Source of the DNA: Bradyrhizobium sp. WSM3983
GTDB taxonomy: Bacteria; Pseudomonadota; Alphaproteobacteria; Rhizobiales; Xanthobacteraceae
NCBI RefSeq assembly: GCF_000473045.1
Contig: NZ_AXAY01000016.1
Coordinates: forward strand, 62,180 to 126,179
Direction: 5' to 3'
DNA length: 64,000 nt
The translations under genes were made by a program, and so were the position numbers. Positions within the stretch are counted from its first letter, which is position 1, and each line of letters begins with the position of its first letter. Positions 8,609 to 18,212 of the stretch are shown here, one piece after another. The notes under the pieces were generated by a model that had not been told where the DNA came from, searched no databases, and saw only the letters and a program-made list of their open reading frames with translations.

Positions 8609-9841
8609 ATGCGCAAGCTCACTTTGGCCATTGCCGTGATCACCCCGATGCTTGGTCATGCAGCGTCGGCCGAGGACACCCTCAAGATCGGCTACATCGA
8701 TCCGCTTTCTGGCGGCGGTGCCAGCGTCGGTGAGGGCGGTTTGAAGACATTCCAGTATCTGGCCGACGAGCTCAACGCCAAGGGCGGCATCCTCGGCCAC
8801 AAAATCGAGATCGTCCCGCTCGACAACAAGACCAATCCGCAGGAGAGCCTGGTGCAGGCCCAGAAGGCGATCGACGCCGGGGTCCACTACATCACCCAGG
8901 GCAATGGCTCGTCGGTCGGCGCGGCGCTGTCGGATTTCGTGACCAAGAACAACTCGCGCAACCCCGGCAAGGAAGTCCTGTACTTCAACTACGCCGCCGT
9001 CGATCCGAGCCTGACCAACGAGAAGTGCAGCTATTGGCATTTCCGCTGGGATGCGAGCTCCGACATCAAGATGGAAGCGCTCACCAACTACATGAAGGAC
9101 ACCGCCTCCATTAAGAAGGTGTATCTGATCAACCAGGACTATTCGTTCGGCCAGTCTGTGCGCTCTGATGCGCGCAAGATGCTCGGCGCCAAGCGTCCCG
9201 ACATCCAGATCGTCGGCGACGAACTGCATCCGCTGCTCAAGGTCACGGACTTCTCGCCGTACATCGCCAAGATCAAGGCGTCCGGCGCCGACAGCGTCGT
9301 CACCGGCAATTGGGGCCAGGATTTTGCGTTGCTGCTCAAGGCCGCGGCCGATGCCGGACTGAAGGTCAACTGGTATACTTATTATGCCGGCGGCGCCGGC
9401 GGTCCCACTGCCGTCAAGCAGACCGGCCTCGATCATCAGGTCTTCCAGATTACCGAAGGCTTTGCCAACTCCGGCAACAAGGGCGCGATGGACTACGAGA
9501 AGGCCTTCCGCGCCAAGGTCAATTTGTCGCTCTGGTACCCGCGCGCAGTCAACGAGATGCGCATGTTCAAGGCTGCGGCCGAGAAAGCGAACTCGATCGA
9601 TCCCGTGAAGGTCGCGGCGGCGCTCGAGGACCTGAAGTTCGGGGTCCTGGATGGTGGCGAGGGTATCATGCGCAGGGACGATCATCAGTTCTTGCAGCCG
9701 ATCTACATCTCCTCCTTCGGCAAGCTGACCGAGAGCGAGCCGTTCGACGAGGAAAACACCGGCTGGGGCTGGCACCTGGTCTCCAAGGTCGATACGCCGC
9801 AGGCCATGGTCTCCACGACCTGCAAGATGACGCGGCCGTAA
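8609..9841 (+). CDS. ABC transporter periplasmic substrate-binding protein, HAAT/LivK family
   Basis: A 410-aa periplasmic binding protein. Residues 1-21 form a Sec signal peptide ending AASA. The mature part starts with the family pattern DTLKIGYIDPLSGGGASVGEGGLK, then AKGGILGHKIEIVPLDNKTNPQESLVQAQKAI. It would deliver a branched-chain amino acid or another small carboxylate or amide to the permeases directly downstream. The ATG at 8609 has a good GAGGAAA site eight bases upstream. It is the first gene of a five-component transport operon (SBP, two permeases, two ATPases). The exact substrate cannot be read from sequence. Confidence 0.9.
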   Translation: MRKLTLAIAVITPMLGHAASAEDTLKIGYIDPLSGGGASVGEGGLKTFQYLADELNAKGGILGHKIEIVPLDNKTNPQESLVQAQKAIDAGVHYITQGNGSSVGAALSDFVTKNNSRNPGKEVLYFNYAAVDPSLTNEKCSYWHFRWDASSDIKMEALTNYMKDTASIKKVYLINQDYSFGQSVRSDARKMLGAKRPDIQIVGDELHPLLKVTDFSPYIAKIKASGADSVVTGNWGQDFALLLKAAADAGLKVNWYTYYAGGAGGPTAVKQTGLDHQVFQITEGFANSGNKGAMDYEKAFRAKVNLSLWYPRAVNEMRMFKAAAEKANSIDPVKVAAALEDLKFGVLDGGEGIMRRDDHQFLQPIYISSFGKLTESEPFDEENTGWGWHLVSKVDTPQAMVSTTCKMTRP

Positions 9842-9960
9842 TCACGACATCTGTCGTTTTCCCGCGACCATCATTGGCCGCGGGGAGACGGCGGCTGGAC
9901 TACTTTTGATTGGGCGATATTCACCGGGGCCATCAGGCCCCGGAAAGCTACGAGTGTGCT

Positions 9961-10908
9961 GTGCTTGAACTCATTGTCATCTCAACCCTGAACGGTGTGC
10001 TGTTCGGCATGCTGCTCTTCCTGCTGTCGAGCGGGCTGACCGTCATCTTCAGCATGATGGGCGTACTCAACTTCGCCCATGCCAGCTTCTACATGCTCGG
10101 CGCCTTCTTCGGCTTCCAGCTCACGAAGTGGATCGGCTTCTGGCCGGCGCTGGTGCTGGCGCCGCTTCTGGTCGGCGCCATCGGTATGGCCGTGGAGCGC
10201 TACGGCCTGCGCAACACGCACAAGCACGGCCATGTCGCCGAGCTGCTACTGACGTTTGGTCTGGCGTTCGCGATCGAAGAGATCGTCTCGATGATCTGGG
10301 GCAAGAGCCCACTCGACTATCGCGTGCCGGCGCTGCTGGATTTTCCGGCCTTCACGATCTTCTCGACCAACTATCCTGCCTACAAGATCTTCATGCTGGC
10401 CGTGTCGGTCATCATTTTCGTGGCGCTCCTGATCGTGCTCAAGCGCACCCGGGTCGGCCTCATCGTGCAGGCGGCGCTGACGCATCCTCACATGGTCGGG
10501 CATCTCGGCCACAATGTCGGGCGCATCTTCATGGCCGTGTTCGGGGTCGGCAGCGCGCTGGCCGCCCTTGCGGGCGTCATTGCAGGTCCTGCCCTGGTGA
10601 CCCAGTCCGACATGGCCGCTTCGCTCGGGCCAATCCTGTTCGTGGTCATCGTGTTTGGCGGTCTCGGCTCCTTATCGGGGGCCTTCGTCGCGTCACTCGT
10701 GATCGGACTGGTCCAGACCTTCGCCGTGGCGCTCGATGGCTCGCTGGCGAGCGCCTTCGGGCCGCTCGATCCGTCGGCTGGGCCGTCCGTTCTCACCGAC
10801 ATCTGGAACGTCACGATCGCGCAGGTCGCCCCGATCATTCCTTATCTTCTGCTGGTCATCATTCTGATCGTACGCCCCATGGGCCTGATGGGGACGCGCG
10901 AGTCATGA
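9961..10908 (+). CDS. ABC transporter permease, LivH type
   Basis: About 315 aa, strongly hydrophobic. It starts with LNGVLFGMLLFLLSSGLTVIFSMMGVLNFAHASFYMLGAF, the LivH hallmark (GLTxIFxMMGVxNFAHGxxYMLGA). The GTG at 9961 is chosen, with GGAAAG at 9942-9947; the in-frame TTG at 9910 would add a hydrophilic tail absent from the family. It forms one half of the transmembrane channel with the downstream LivM-type permease, whose ATG overlaps its stop (ATGA at 10905). Substrate specificity follows from the upstream binding protein. Confidence 0.88.
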   Translation: MLELIVISTLNGVLFGMLLFLLSSGLTVIFSMMGVLNFAHASFYMLGAFFGFQLTKWIGFWPALVLAPLLVGAIGMAVERYGLRNTHKHGHVAELLLTFGLAFAIEEIVSMIWGKSPLDYRVPALLDFPAFTIFSTNYPAYKIFMLAVSVIIFVALLIVLKRTRVGLIVQAALTHPHMVGHLGHNVGRIFMAVFGVGSALAALAGVIAGPALVTQSDMAASLGPILFVVIVFGGLGSLSGAFVASLVIGLVQTFAVALDGSLASAFGPLDPSAGPSVLTDIWNVTIAQVAPIIPYLLLVIILIVRPMGLMGTRES

Positions 10909-12197
10909 ATACGGCTACGACCTCGACCTCCAAGATGGCGGCGGATCCTGCCGGTGGAAGCCTGCGCTTCTACGGCGTCTGGCTGATCGGCATCGCCGTG
11001 CTGATCGTCCTGCCGATGATCTTCTCTTCGGGCGGCTCGCTGACCTCGTTCAGTCTGATCGGCATCGCGATCGTGTTCGCGCTGTCCTACAACATCCTGT
11101 TCGGCCAGACCGGCCTGCTGTCGTTCGGTCACGCCGTGCAATACGGCCTCGGCGGATTCGCAGCCTGTCACATGATGAATGCGGTGGTGTCGCACGGCTG
11201 GCCGATCCCGCTGCCTTTCATCCCGTTGTTCGGCGGGCTAGGCGGTCTTGTCTTCGCGATGATCATCGGCTGGGTCATGACCAAGCGCGCCGGCACGGTG
11301 TTTGCGATGATCTCGCTCGGCATTGGCGAATTGGTGGCGTCCTCCTCGCTGATCCTGCGCTCGGTGTTTGGCGGTGAGTCCGGCATCACCACGGACCGCA
11401 CCGCGCTGCCGAAGATGCTCGGCTGGTCGTTCGGCCCGCAGCTTCAGGTCTATTATCTGATCGCGTTCTGGCTGGTGCTGTCGGCGATCGCGATGTACGC
11501 GCTGACGCGGACGCCGCTCGGACGGATCTGCAATGCGGTCCGCGACAATCCGGAGCGCGTCCAGTTCATCGGCTACGATCCGCACGTCGTCCGTTACATC
11601 GCCTTCTGCTTTGCCGGCTTCTTCGCCGGCATCGCCGGTGGCCTTGCCGCGATCAATTTCGAGATCGCGAACTCCGCCTATCTCGGCGCCATCCAGTCGG
11701 GTCTCGTGCTGTTCTCGACCTTCATCGGCGGCACCGCGTTTTTCTTCGGCCCGATCCTCGGCGCGATCCTGGTCACGTATCTCCAGCTCGGGCTGACCAA
11801 CCTCACCACGGCCTGGCAGCTCTATTTCGGCATCATCTTCATCGGCATCGTGATGTATGCGCCGGGCGGCATCGCCGGCCTGTTGATGATGCATCGGCCG
11901 CTGATCCGCGCCGGGACGCTGTGGACGGTGATCCCGTCCTATCTCGTCGCGATCGTGCCGACGATTGCGCTGGCCTGCGGCGTGATCCTGACGATCGAGA
12001 CCGTCGCGCGTTTCTCCGGCGGCGACGCAATCAACCTGTTCGGCAATGCCTTCAATCCGACATCGCCGGTGACATGGATCGCGGCTGCGATTCTTGTTGT
12101 CGGTGGCGCGTTCGTCGCGCGGCTGACCTGGCGGCGGATCGCGGAGGCGTGGGATCGGGCTGCCACGGTGGCGCGTGACCGGGGATATCTCGCATGA
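10905..12197 (+). CDS. ABC transporter permease, LivM type, with extended C-terminus
   Basis: 430 aa. The core has the LivM hallmarks IAIVFALSYNILFGQTGLLSFGHA and RTPLGRICNAVRDNPERVQFIGYD, followed by GLAAINFEIANSAYLG. LivM proteins are usually near 320-360 aa. Here the core ends around residue 325 and about 100 further residues follow, with two extra hydrophobic segments (near SYLVAIVPTIALACGVIL and VTWIAAAILVVGGAFVA) and a charged tail. Start and stop both overlap the neighbouring genes by four bases, indicating tight translational coupling. Confidence 0.88.
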   Translation: MNTATTSTSKMAADPAGGSLRFYGVWLIGIAVLIVLPMIFSSGGSLTSFSLIGIAIVFALSYNILFGQTGLLSFGHAVQYGLGGFAACHMMNAVVSHGWPIPLPFIPLFGGLGGLVFAMIIGWVMTKRAGTVFAMISLGIGELVASSSLILRSVFGGESGITTDRTALPKMLGWSFGPQLQVYYLIAFWLVLSAIAMYALTRTPLGRICNAVRDNPERVQFIGYDPHVVRYIAFCFAGFFAGIAGGLAAINFEIANSAYLGAIQSGLVLFSTFIGGTAFFFGPILGAILVTYLQLGLTNLTTAWQLYFGIIFIGIVMYAPGGIAGLLMMHRPLIRAGTLWTVIPSYLVAIVPTIALACGVILTIETVARFSGGDAINLFGNAFNPTSPVTWIAAAILVVGGAFVARLTWRRIAEAWDRAATVARDRGYLA

Positions 12198-12943
12198 CCG
12201 CAGCCATCGAAGTCCGCGCCGTCGAGAAGCGATTCGGCAATGTCGGCATCATCCGCGACCTCAATCTCAGCGTCGCCAAGGGTGAACGTCACGCCATCAT
12301 CGGCCCGAACGGCGCCGGCAAGTCCACCACGTTCAACCTGATCAGCGGTCATATCGCGCCGACCTCGGGCGAGGTGAAGCTGAACGGCGATCTGATCTCA
12401 GGCCTGCGGCCATTCGAGATCAACCGCCGCGGCCTGTCGCGCTCGTTCCAGGTCACCAATGTGTTCGCGCGCATGACCGTCTGGGAGAACGTGCGCTGCG
12501 CCGTGCTGTGGGCAACAGGACATCGCTACGCGTTCTGGAAGAACGTCGACAGCCTGCCCGAAGTGCGCGAGCGCACGGCGCAGATCCTCGACGATATTCA
12601 TCTGACGCACCGGCGCGACGTTCCGGCGGGTCTTCTGACCTATGCCGAGCAGCGCGAACTCGAGATCGGCATCACCATCGCGAGCGGTGCTACCGTCGTC
12701 ATGCTGGACGAACCGACCGCCGGCATGAGCCACGCCGAAACCGACCGCGCGGTCTCGCTGATCCGGCGGCTGACCGAGGGCAAGACGCTCGTGATCGTCG
12801 AGCACGACATGAGCGTCGTGTTCGGCCTTGCCGACCGTATCTCGGTCTTGGTCTACGGCCACATCATCGCCTCGGGCACGCCGGAAGAGATCCGGCGCGA
12901 TCCCAAGGTCAAGGAAGCCTATCTCGGCGAGGAAGCGCACTGA
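12194..12943 (+). CDS. ABC transporter ATP-binding protein, LivG type
   Basis: 249 aa. Walker A is GPNGAGKST (about residue 37-45), Walker B VVMLDEPTAG, and the switch histidine is in VIVEHDM. The signature region LTYAEQRELEIGI replaces the usual LSGGQ with LTYAEQ, which is common in LivG proteins (SYGEQR/AYGEQR). It powers the LivH/LivM-type channel together with the LivF-type partner encoded one base overlapping downstream. Confidence 0.9.
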   Translation: MTAAIEVRAVEKRFGNVGIIRDLNLSVAKGERHAIIGPNGAGKSTTFNLISGHIAPTSGEVKLNGDLISGLRPFEINRRGLSRSFQVTNVFARMTVWENVRCAVLWATGHRYAFWKNVDSLPEVRERTAQILDDIHLTHRRDVPAGLLTYAEQRELEIGITIASGATVVMLDEPTAGMSHAETDRAVSLIRRLTEGKTLVIVEHDMSVVFGLADRISVLVYGHIIASGTPEEIRRDPKVKEAYLGEEAH

Positions 12944-13638
12944 TGCTCGAGGTCAGGGATCTCCACGCCTATTACGGCAAGAGCCACATCCTCCAGGGCA
13001 TCGATCTCAACGTCGCCGCCGGCGAGGTCGTGAGCCTGCTCGGGCGCAACGGTGTCGGCCGCTCCACCACGGTCAAGGCGATCATGGGCGAGGTCGCCCC
13101 GCAAGGCACCATCCGCTTCAAGGGCAAGGACATCGCAGGCCTCCCCAGCTACAAGATCGCGCGCCTTGGCCTCGGCTATGTGCCCGAGCATCGCGACATC
13201 TTCCCGAGCCTGACGGTTCGCCAAAATCTCGTGCTTGGCATCAAGGACACGCGCCGTCCCGGCAAATGGCGGCTCCAGGACATGCTCGACATGTTCCCCA
13301 ATCTCGCCGCGCGCGCCGATACGGCCGCGGGCGTGCTGTCCGGCGGCGAAAAGCAGATGCTGACGACGTGCCGGACGCTGATGGGCGATCCCGATCTGAT
13401 CATGATCGACGAGCCCACCGAAGGTCTCGCGCCGCTGATCGTGCAGCAGGTCGGTGATCTCATCGCGCGGATCGCGCAAGCCGGCGTCGCCATTCTCCTC
13501 GTCGAGCAAAAACTGTCGATCGCGATGCGAATTTCAAAGCGCGTCTACATCATGGGCCACGGCCGCGTCGTGTTCGAGGGCACGCCGGACGCGCTCAAGG
13601 CCAATGCCGCTGTGCGGCAGGAATGGCTCGAGGTCTGA
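12943..13638 (+). CDS. ABC transporter ATP-binding protein, LivF type, with Arg in Walker A
   Basis: 231 aa, the second nucleotide-binding subunit. It begins LEVRDLHAYYGKSHILQGIDL, typical of LivF. The signature is LSGGEKQML, Walker B LIMIDEPTEGLAP, and the switch histidine position is replaced by LLVEQKL, as is normal for LivF. The Walker A loop reads GRNGVGRST: the lysine that normally contacts the ATP phosphates is arginine (codon CGC). The upstream LivG keeps its lysine. The start overlaps the LivG stop by one base (TGATG). Confidence 0.9.
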   Translation: MLEVRDLHAYYGKSHILQGIDLNVAAGEVVSLLGRNGVGRSTTVKAIMGEVAPQGTIRFKGKDIAGLPSYKIARLGLGYVPEHRDIFPSLTVRQNLVLGIKDTRRPGKWRLQDMLDMFPNLAARADTAAGVLSGGEKQMLTTCRTLMGDPDLIMIDEPTEGLAPLIVQQVGDLIARIAQAGVAILLVEQKLSIAMRISKRVYIMGHGRVVFEGTPDALKANAAVRQEWLEV

Positions 13639-13776
13639 CGCTCGCAAAGTCCTGGGAGCTGTTCGGCGACGTCCTCGGTAAGTAGTCTCGATGTATTGTG
13701 ACAGGCGGGGCTGGGCGCTGGCCTCGCCCGCCTGCGCCTGCCCGTGAATGCTTCCTCCAACTACAGTGAAGAGACG

Positions 13777-14964
13777 ATGGCACCAACCGGCCCCCTCAGC
13801 GGCATCCGCGTTCTCGATCTGACGAGCGTGCTGTTCGGACCCTACGCCGCGCAAATGCTCGGCGATTGGGGCGCCGATGTCATCAAGATCGAGCCGCCGT
13901 CGGGCGATACCTGGCGCTACACCGGCGTGTTCCGGAACCGCGGCATGAGCGGCCAGTTCATGGCGGTCAACCGCAACAAGCGCAGCCTTGCGCTCGATTT
14001 GAAGCATCCGGACGGCAAGGCGGCGCTGGCAAAACTGATCCCGACAGTCGATGCGCTCGTCACCAATGTGCGGCCGGCGGCGATGGCGCGGCTCGGCTTC
14101 GGCTATGAAGCCTGTGCGAAACTCAACCCGCGGCTGATCTATGCAGCCGCGACAGGCTTTGGCCAGGATGGTCCGTGGGCGGCACGCCCCGCCTTTGACG
14201 AGATCATCCAGGCGGCGTCTGGCCTCGCATCATCGATCGGATCGGATGAGGAGCCGGAATTCGTTCCGAGCCTGATCGGCGACAAGATCTGCGCGATAGC
14301 GATGGTCGGTGCAGTGTCCGCCGCGCTGTTCCGGCGCGAGCGCACCGGGCAGGGCCAGATGGTCGAGGTGCCGATGCTGGAGACGATCGCCGGCTTCAAT
14401 AGCACCGAGATGCTGGGCGGCCACGCATTCGATCCGCCGATCGGCCCGACCGGCTACAAGCGGATGAAAAACCGGCGCCCGGTGCAGACCAAGGATGGCT
14501 GGCTGACCATGTTGCCCTATTCCGGCGACAATTGGAGCGCCTTCTTCGACGCCGTTGGCCGCCCCGAACTGATCGAAGAACTAGGGGTGCGCGATCCCGT
14601 GCTTCGCTCCCAGAACATCGACAAGGTCTACGATCGCATGAGCGAGATCGGACCGACCCGCACCACGGCGGAGTGGGAGGAGCTATTGCTGCGGCTGGAT
14701 GTGCCGCACACCGCCTTCGCCCGACTCACCGAGATCGGCGATCAGCCGCATCTCGCTGCCGTCGGACTGTTTGCGGACATTGATCATCCCACGGAAGGAC
14801 GCATTCGCCAGGCGCGCCCGGCGACAAAGTTCTCCGAAAGCCCGGCCGGCATCCATCGTATGCCGCCGCGCCTCGGCGAGCATTCGCGCGAGGTGTTGCG
14901 CGAAGCAGGCTTGAGCGACGCCGAGATCGAATCACTCGTCGCGAACAGGGCAGTCGGCGCCTGA
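13777..14964 (+). CDS. CaiB/BaiF family CoA transferase (family III)
   Basis: 395 aa. Family III CoA transferases move CoA between carboxylic acids in the cytosol. The N-terminus GIRVLDLTSVLFGPYAAQMLGDWGADVIKIEPP is the family hallmark, followed by NRNKRSLALDLKHPDGKAAL. The catalytic Asp is in ARPAFDEIIQAASGLA, matching the conserved FDxxxQA pattern. The ATG at 13777 has GAAGAG just upstream; a GTG at 13744 is an alternative. It lies 140 bases after the ABC operon on the same strand, so it may activate the imported acid, but this link is inference. Confidence 0.85.
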   Translation: MAPTGPLSGIRVLDLTSVLFGPYAAQMLGDWGADVIKIEPPSGDTWRYTGVFRNRGMSGQFMAVNRNKRSLALDLKHPDGKAALAKLIPTVDALVTNVRPAAMARLGFGYEACAKLNPRLIYAAATGFGQDGPWAARPAFDEIIQAASGLASSIGSDEEPEFVPSLIGDKICAIAMVGAVSAALFRRERTGQGQMVEVPMLETIAGFNSTEMLGGHAFDPPIGPTGYKRMKNRRPVQTKDGWLTMLPYSGDNWSAFFDAVGRPELIEELGVRDPVLRSQNIDKVYDRMSEIGPTRTTAEWEELLLRLDVPHTAFARLTEIGDQPHLAAVGLFADIDHPTEGRIRQARPATKFSESPAGIHRMPPRLGEHSREVLREAGLSDAEIESLVANRAVGA

Positions 14965-15224
14965 CGCACTCTCTGTGATTCCGGTCACATCCTGTTCCCG
15001 CCTCCGAGGACGGACATTCCGCCGCAGCGCGCCCGTCAGCTCCAGGCCAGCCCCGGCCGCGAACCGCCCTTTCGCCCGCACGGACCGTCGTATATGAGAG
15101 TTTCGTCGCCGGAACGGACCGAATATCGCCGGAAACGGAACGGATGGTGGCTGCGATTTCTTAATCCAAAGATCGCAATCTGATCGATGACGGACCAAGT
15201 GCGGACAGGCAACCGGGGAATGGC

Positions 15225-16796
15225 ATGAAAGACCGACTGACGACGGCGCAATCCAATGGAGCGATGCGGCGTTGGGGGGCTCCCGGAATTGTGATGTTCG
15301 CCGCGGCGGTCGTGCTGGCCGCCCCGAGTGAAGCCCTTGCCGCCAAGCAGCCGCGCCAGACCGCCGAGGCGGTGGCGCAGCGCGAAGCGGGCGAGCCGAT
15401 CATGGCGATCGTGTCGATCAAGAGCCAGCAGGTCACGTTCTACGATTCCGAGGGCTGGATCCTGCGCGCGCCGGTCTCGACCGGCACGACCGGACGCGAG
15501 ACGCCGGCGGGCGTCTTCGCCGTTGTCGAGAAAGACAAGGACCACCATTCGACGATGTATGACGATGCCTGGATGCCGAACATGCAGCGCATCACCTGGA
15601 ACGGCATCGCGCTGCATGGCGGACCACTGCCCGGCTATGCCGCCTCGCACGGCTGCGTACGCATGCCCTTCAACTTCGCCGAGGGCCTGTTCGACAAGAC
15701 CGATATCGGCATGCGGGTGATCATCTCGCCGAACGACGCCGCTCCGGTCGATTTCTCGCATCCCTCGCTGTTCGTGCCGAGCAAGGAGGCCATTGCGGCG
15801 GTACCGAGCCGTGCCGACAGGCTCTCCGTCGAGGCGGAGGAGGCCGTGCGCGTGGCTGATGACGCCAAGAAGGCCGCGGCTGCGGCGGCGAAGGACGCAC
15901 AATCGCTGCCGGCTTCCCTGCGCAAGCTGGAGCAGCAGAAGGCCCGCGCCGACGCCGAGAATGCCTATGCCGACAAGCTGATTGCCAATGCCAAGAACGA
16001 CCAGGCCAAGGCAAAGGCCGACGAGCTGAAGCAGAAGGCCGCGACCAAGGCGGCGGATGCGGCGACCCAGTTGGACGCCGCCAAGGCCGCGGCACAGCCG
16101 AAGCGCGATGCGGTTGCCGCCACAAAAGAGGCCGCCAAGGTTGCCTCGGCCAGGAAGGCCGATGCCGTGAAGGCTGCGACCGATGCCAAGCTCGCGCTCG
16201 AGCCGGTCTCGGTCTACATCAGCCGCGCAACGCAGAAGCTCTATGTCCGGCGCAACACCCACAAGCCGGCGCCGGATGGCGGCGGCGAGGTGTTCGACAC
16301 CAGCATCGAGGTTCCCGTCACCATCCGCAATCCCGACCAGCCGCTCGGTACGCACATCTTCACGGCGATGGCGAAGAACGACACCGGCCTGCGCTGGAGT
16401 GTCGTCACCATCGACGAGGGCGACAACGCCAAGGACGCGCTCGACCGCGTCACCATCCCGCAGGAGGTGTGGGATCGCATCGGGCCGACGGCATTGCCGC
16501 GCTCGTCGATCATCATCTCGGACGAGCCGCTGAGCGCCGAGACCAACTACCGCACCGAGTTCGTTGCGGTCCTGAGCAATCATCCGCAAGGTGGCTTCAT
16601 CACCCGCAAGCCGACCGCACCGCCGGTGGAAATGGCCAGCGACGATGGCTGGGGCAACGGCGGTGGCTTCGGCGGCAACGGCTTCTTCTTCTTTGGGCAG
16701 CGCGATCCCAACCCGCAGCCGGTCAATCCGCGCCGGCGCGGCGGCCAATACCAGTACTATCAATCGACGCAGCCGGTGCAGCGGAGCTTCTGGTAA
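15225..16796 (+). CDS. L,D-transpeptidase (YkuD domain) with Ala/Lys-rich coiled-coil region
   Basis: 523 aa with an N-terminal signal (hydrophobic stretch to about residue 38 ending ALAA). The YkuD catalytic domain spans about residues 55-170, with the motif HGGPLPGYAASHGCVRMP; the catalytic Cys is about residue 144. These enzymes cross-link peptidoglycan through meso-DAP or attach proteins to it in the periplasm. Residues about 195-325 are rich in Ala, Lys and Asp with coiled-coil character. A second beta-type region follows, then a Gly/Asn/Phe-rich stretch and a Pro/Gln-rich C-terminus. Only one YkuD Cys motif is visible. The gene stands alone and is convergent with the next gene. Confidence 0.87.
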   Translation: MKDRLTTAQSNGAMRRWGAPGIVMFAAAVVLAAPSEALAAKQPRQTAEAVAQREAGEPIMAIVSIKSQQVTFYDSEGWILRAPVSTGTTGRETPAGVFAVVEKDKDHHSTMYDDAWMPNMQRITWNGIALHGGPLPGYAASHGCVRMPFNFAEGLFDKTDIGMRVIISPNDAAPVDFSHPSLFVPSKEAIAAVPSRADRLSVEAEEAVRVADDAKKAAAAAAKDAQSLPASLRKLEQQKARADAENAYADKLIANAKNDQAKAKADELKQKAATKAADAATQLDAAKAAAQPKRDAVAATKEAAKVASARKADAVKAATDAKLALEPVSVYISRATQKLYVRRNTHKPAPDGGGEVFDTSIEVPVTIRNPDQPLGTHIFTAMAKNDTGLRWSVVTIDEGDNAKDALDRVTIPQEVWDRIGPTALPRSSIIISDEPLSAETNYRTEFVAVLSNHPQGGFITRKPTAPPVEMASDDGWGNGGGFGGNGFFFFGQRDPNPQPVNPRRRGGQYQYYQSTQPVQRSFW

Positions 16797-17609
16797 TCAT
16801 GGCCGTGCCGTGATCACCAGGGCCTGAATCTTCGCCTCGACCGGTCCGGATCCGTGGCGTTTCCGGATGGCTTGCGCGACGGCATCGGTTGCGGCCTCAA
16901 GCTTGCTCGCATCCCTGGCCTCGATCTCGCCGCGCAGCGGCGTTCCCTGGCAGTATGCGATTGCGACATATTCCGCCGAGGGCCCCTGACTGATCGCTGT
17001 CAGCGTCTCGATCGATATGCCCTTGAAGCCCGCGCGTTCGAGATCGGCCTTGATGACGGCCTTGTCGTGATAGCCGTGCGGCGTCCGCGCCATAAACAGT
17101 GGCGGATTGTCGGGAAACATCTTGCCGAGCGTGACGGTCGCGTCATCCGCGAACACATTATCCTCGATACGGTCCCAGACACTGAACAGGTACGTGCCAT
17201 CAGGCTTCAACACCCGTTTCGCTTCCGCATAACCCTTGCTGCGATCCGGAAAGAACATGGCGCCGAACTGGCAGCAGATGACGTCGAACGCGGAATCCTC
17301 GAAGGGCAGAGCCAGTGCATCCGCCTGTTGCCAGGACATGCGGGGGTCTTCACCCTGACGGTGCTTGGCCACCGCAAGCATCGGCTCGTTGAGGTCGGTC
17401 GCAACATAGCGGACGCCGGCAGGGAGCAGCGCTGCCACGGCTCGCGTCACGGCGCCGGTGCCTGCGGCGATCTCGAGCAAGTCGGAGGGCGATAGCGCAG
17501 CGATGCGTCTCGCCAGGTCGTCGGCATAGACTGAGAAGATCAGCGGCACCAGATATTCGTCGTAGAGTCTTGGGACCGAGCCGGCGAAAACCTTGTCGGT
17601 GCTGGACAT
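16797..17609 (-). CDS. SAM-dependent class I methyltransferase
   Basis: 270 aa, UbiE/methyltransferase-11 type. Motif I is LLEIAAGTGAVTRAVA, motif II ends in ATDLNEPML, and a post-motif reads VICCQFGAMFFPDRSKGYAEAKRVLKPDGTYLFSVWD. The ATG at 17609 is chosen because GCGAGG lies about eight bases upstream; an upstream in-frame start at 17648 has none. The methylated substrate is not identifiable. It is a single gene, convergent with the L,D-transpeptidase. Confidence 0.8.
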   Translation of the reverse strand: MSSTDKVFAGSVPRLYDEYLVPLIFSVYADDLARRIAALSPSDLLEIAAGTGAVTRAVAALLPAGVRYVATDLNEPMLAVAKHRQGEDPRMSWQQADALALPFEDSAFDVICCQFGAMFFPDRSKGYAEAKRVLKPDGTYLFSVWDRIEDNVFADDATVTLGKMFPDNPPLFMARTPHGYHDKAVIKADLERAGFKGISIETLTAISQGPSAEYVAIAYCQGTPLRGEIEARDASKLEAATDAVAQAIRKRHGSGPVEAKIQALVITARP

Positions 17610-17699
17610 GCATGCCTCGCTGAAGGTTTGGACGTCCGAGGATAGCACGGATTGACCGCTCTGAAATCGGCGTGGGGTCGTCTCAGACCCCGTGGTCGT

Positions 17700-18212
17700 T
17701 TATCGTTCGGGCGAGAACATCCGGCCGATCAGATGGTCGAACGAGACGCGCCCCGGCCCGTACGCCATGATGGCGAGCGCCATCGCCGCCCAGGTGATAT
17801 GGATCGGCCAGCCATCGGGCACGGTGAGCTCGACGATCAGCGTCATGAACAGCAGCCCGAGCCCGGCAAACCGCGTGCCGAGGCCGAGGACCAGCAGGAC
17901 CGGAAACATGATCTCGCCGCATCCCGACAGGAAGGCCATCACTGTCGGCGCCGGAAAGTGATAGGGGCCTCCGGGCAGGTGGAGCATGAACTCGTCGCTG
18001 AACAGCGTCACCGCTGTGTCATTCAGCTTGAGGAAGCCGCCCCATTTGAGGATGCCCGAGCGCCAGAATGGCACGGCCAGCGCCAGACGCAGCACGAGCT
18101 GAACCAGCGAGGGGGCGGCAATTGTCTGCACCAGATGATTGGCTCTCTCGACGAGGAGCCCGAGTGACGGCAGGCTGCCACTTGCCGACAAGCGTTGGTC
18201 CGTGATCATCAT
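17700..18212 (-). CDS. DoxX-family membrane protein of the bufferin-type operon
   Basis: 170 aa with four hydrophobic segments and the DoxX pattern LRLALAVPFWRSGILKWGGF, then FPVLLVLGLGTRFAGLGLLFMTL. It is the last gene of the bufferin-type operon. Its ATG overlaps the stop of the DUF2063 gene (ATGA at 18209-18212). DoxX genes often close DUF2282-DUF692-DUF2063 operons; the biochemical role is not established. It could assist redox balance or membrane handling of the modified peptide. Confidence 0.82.
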   Translation of the reverse strand: MMITDQRLSASGSLPSLGLLVERANHLVQTIAAPSLVQLVLRLALAVPFWRSGILKWGGFLKLNDTAVTLFSDEFMLHLPGGPYHFPAPTVMAFLSGCGEIMFPVLLVLGLGTRFAGLGLLFMTLIVELTVPDGWPIHITWAAMALAIMAYGPGRVSFDHLIGRMFSPER

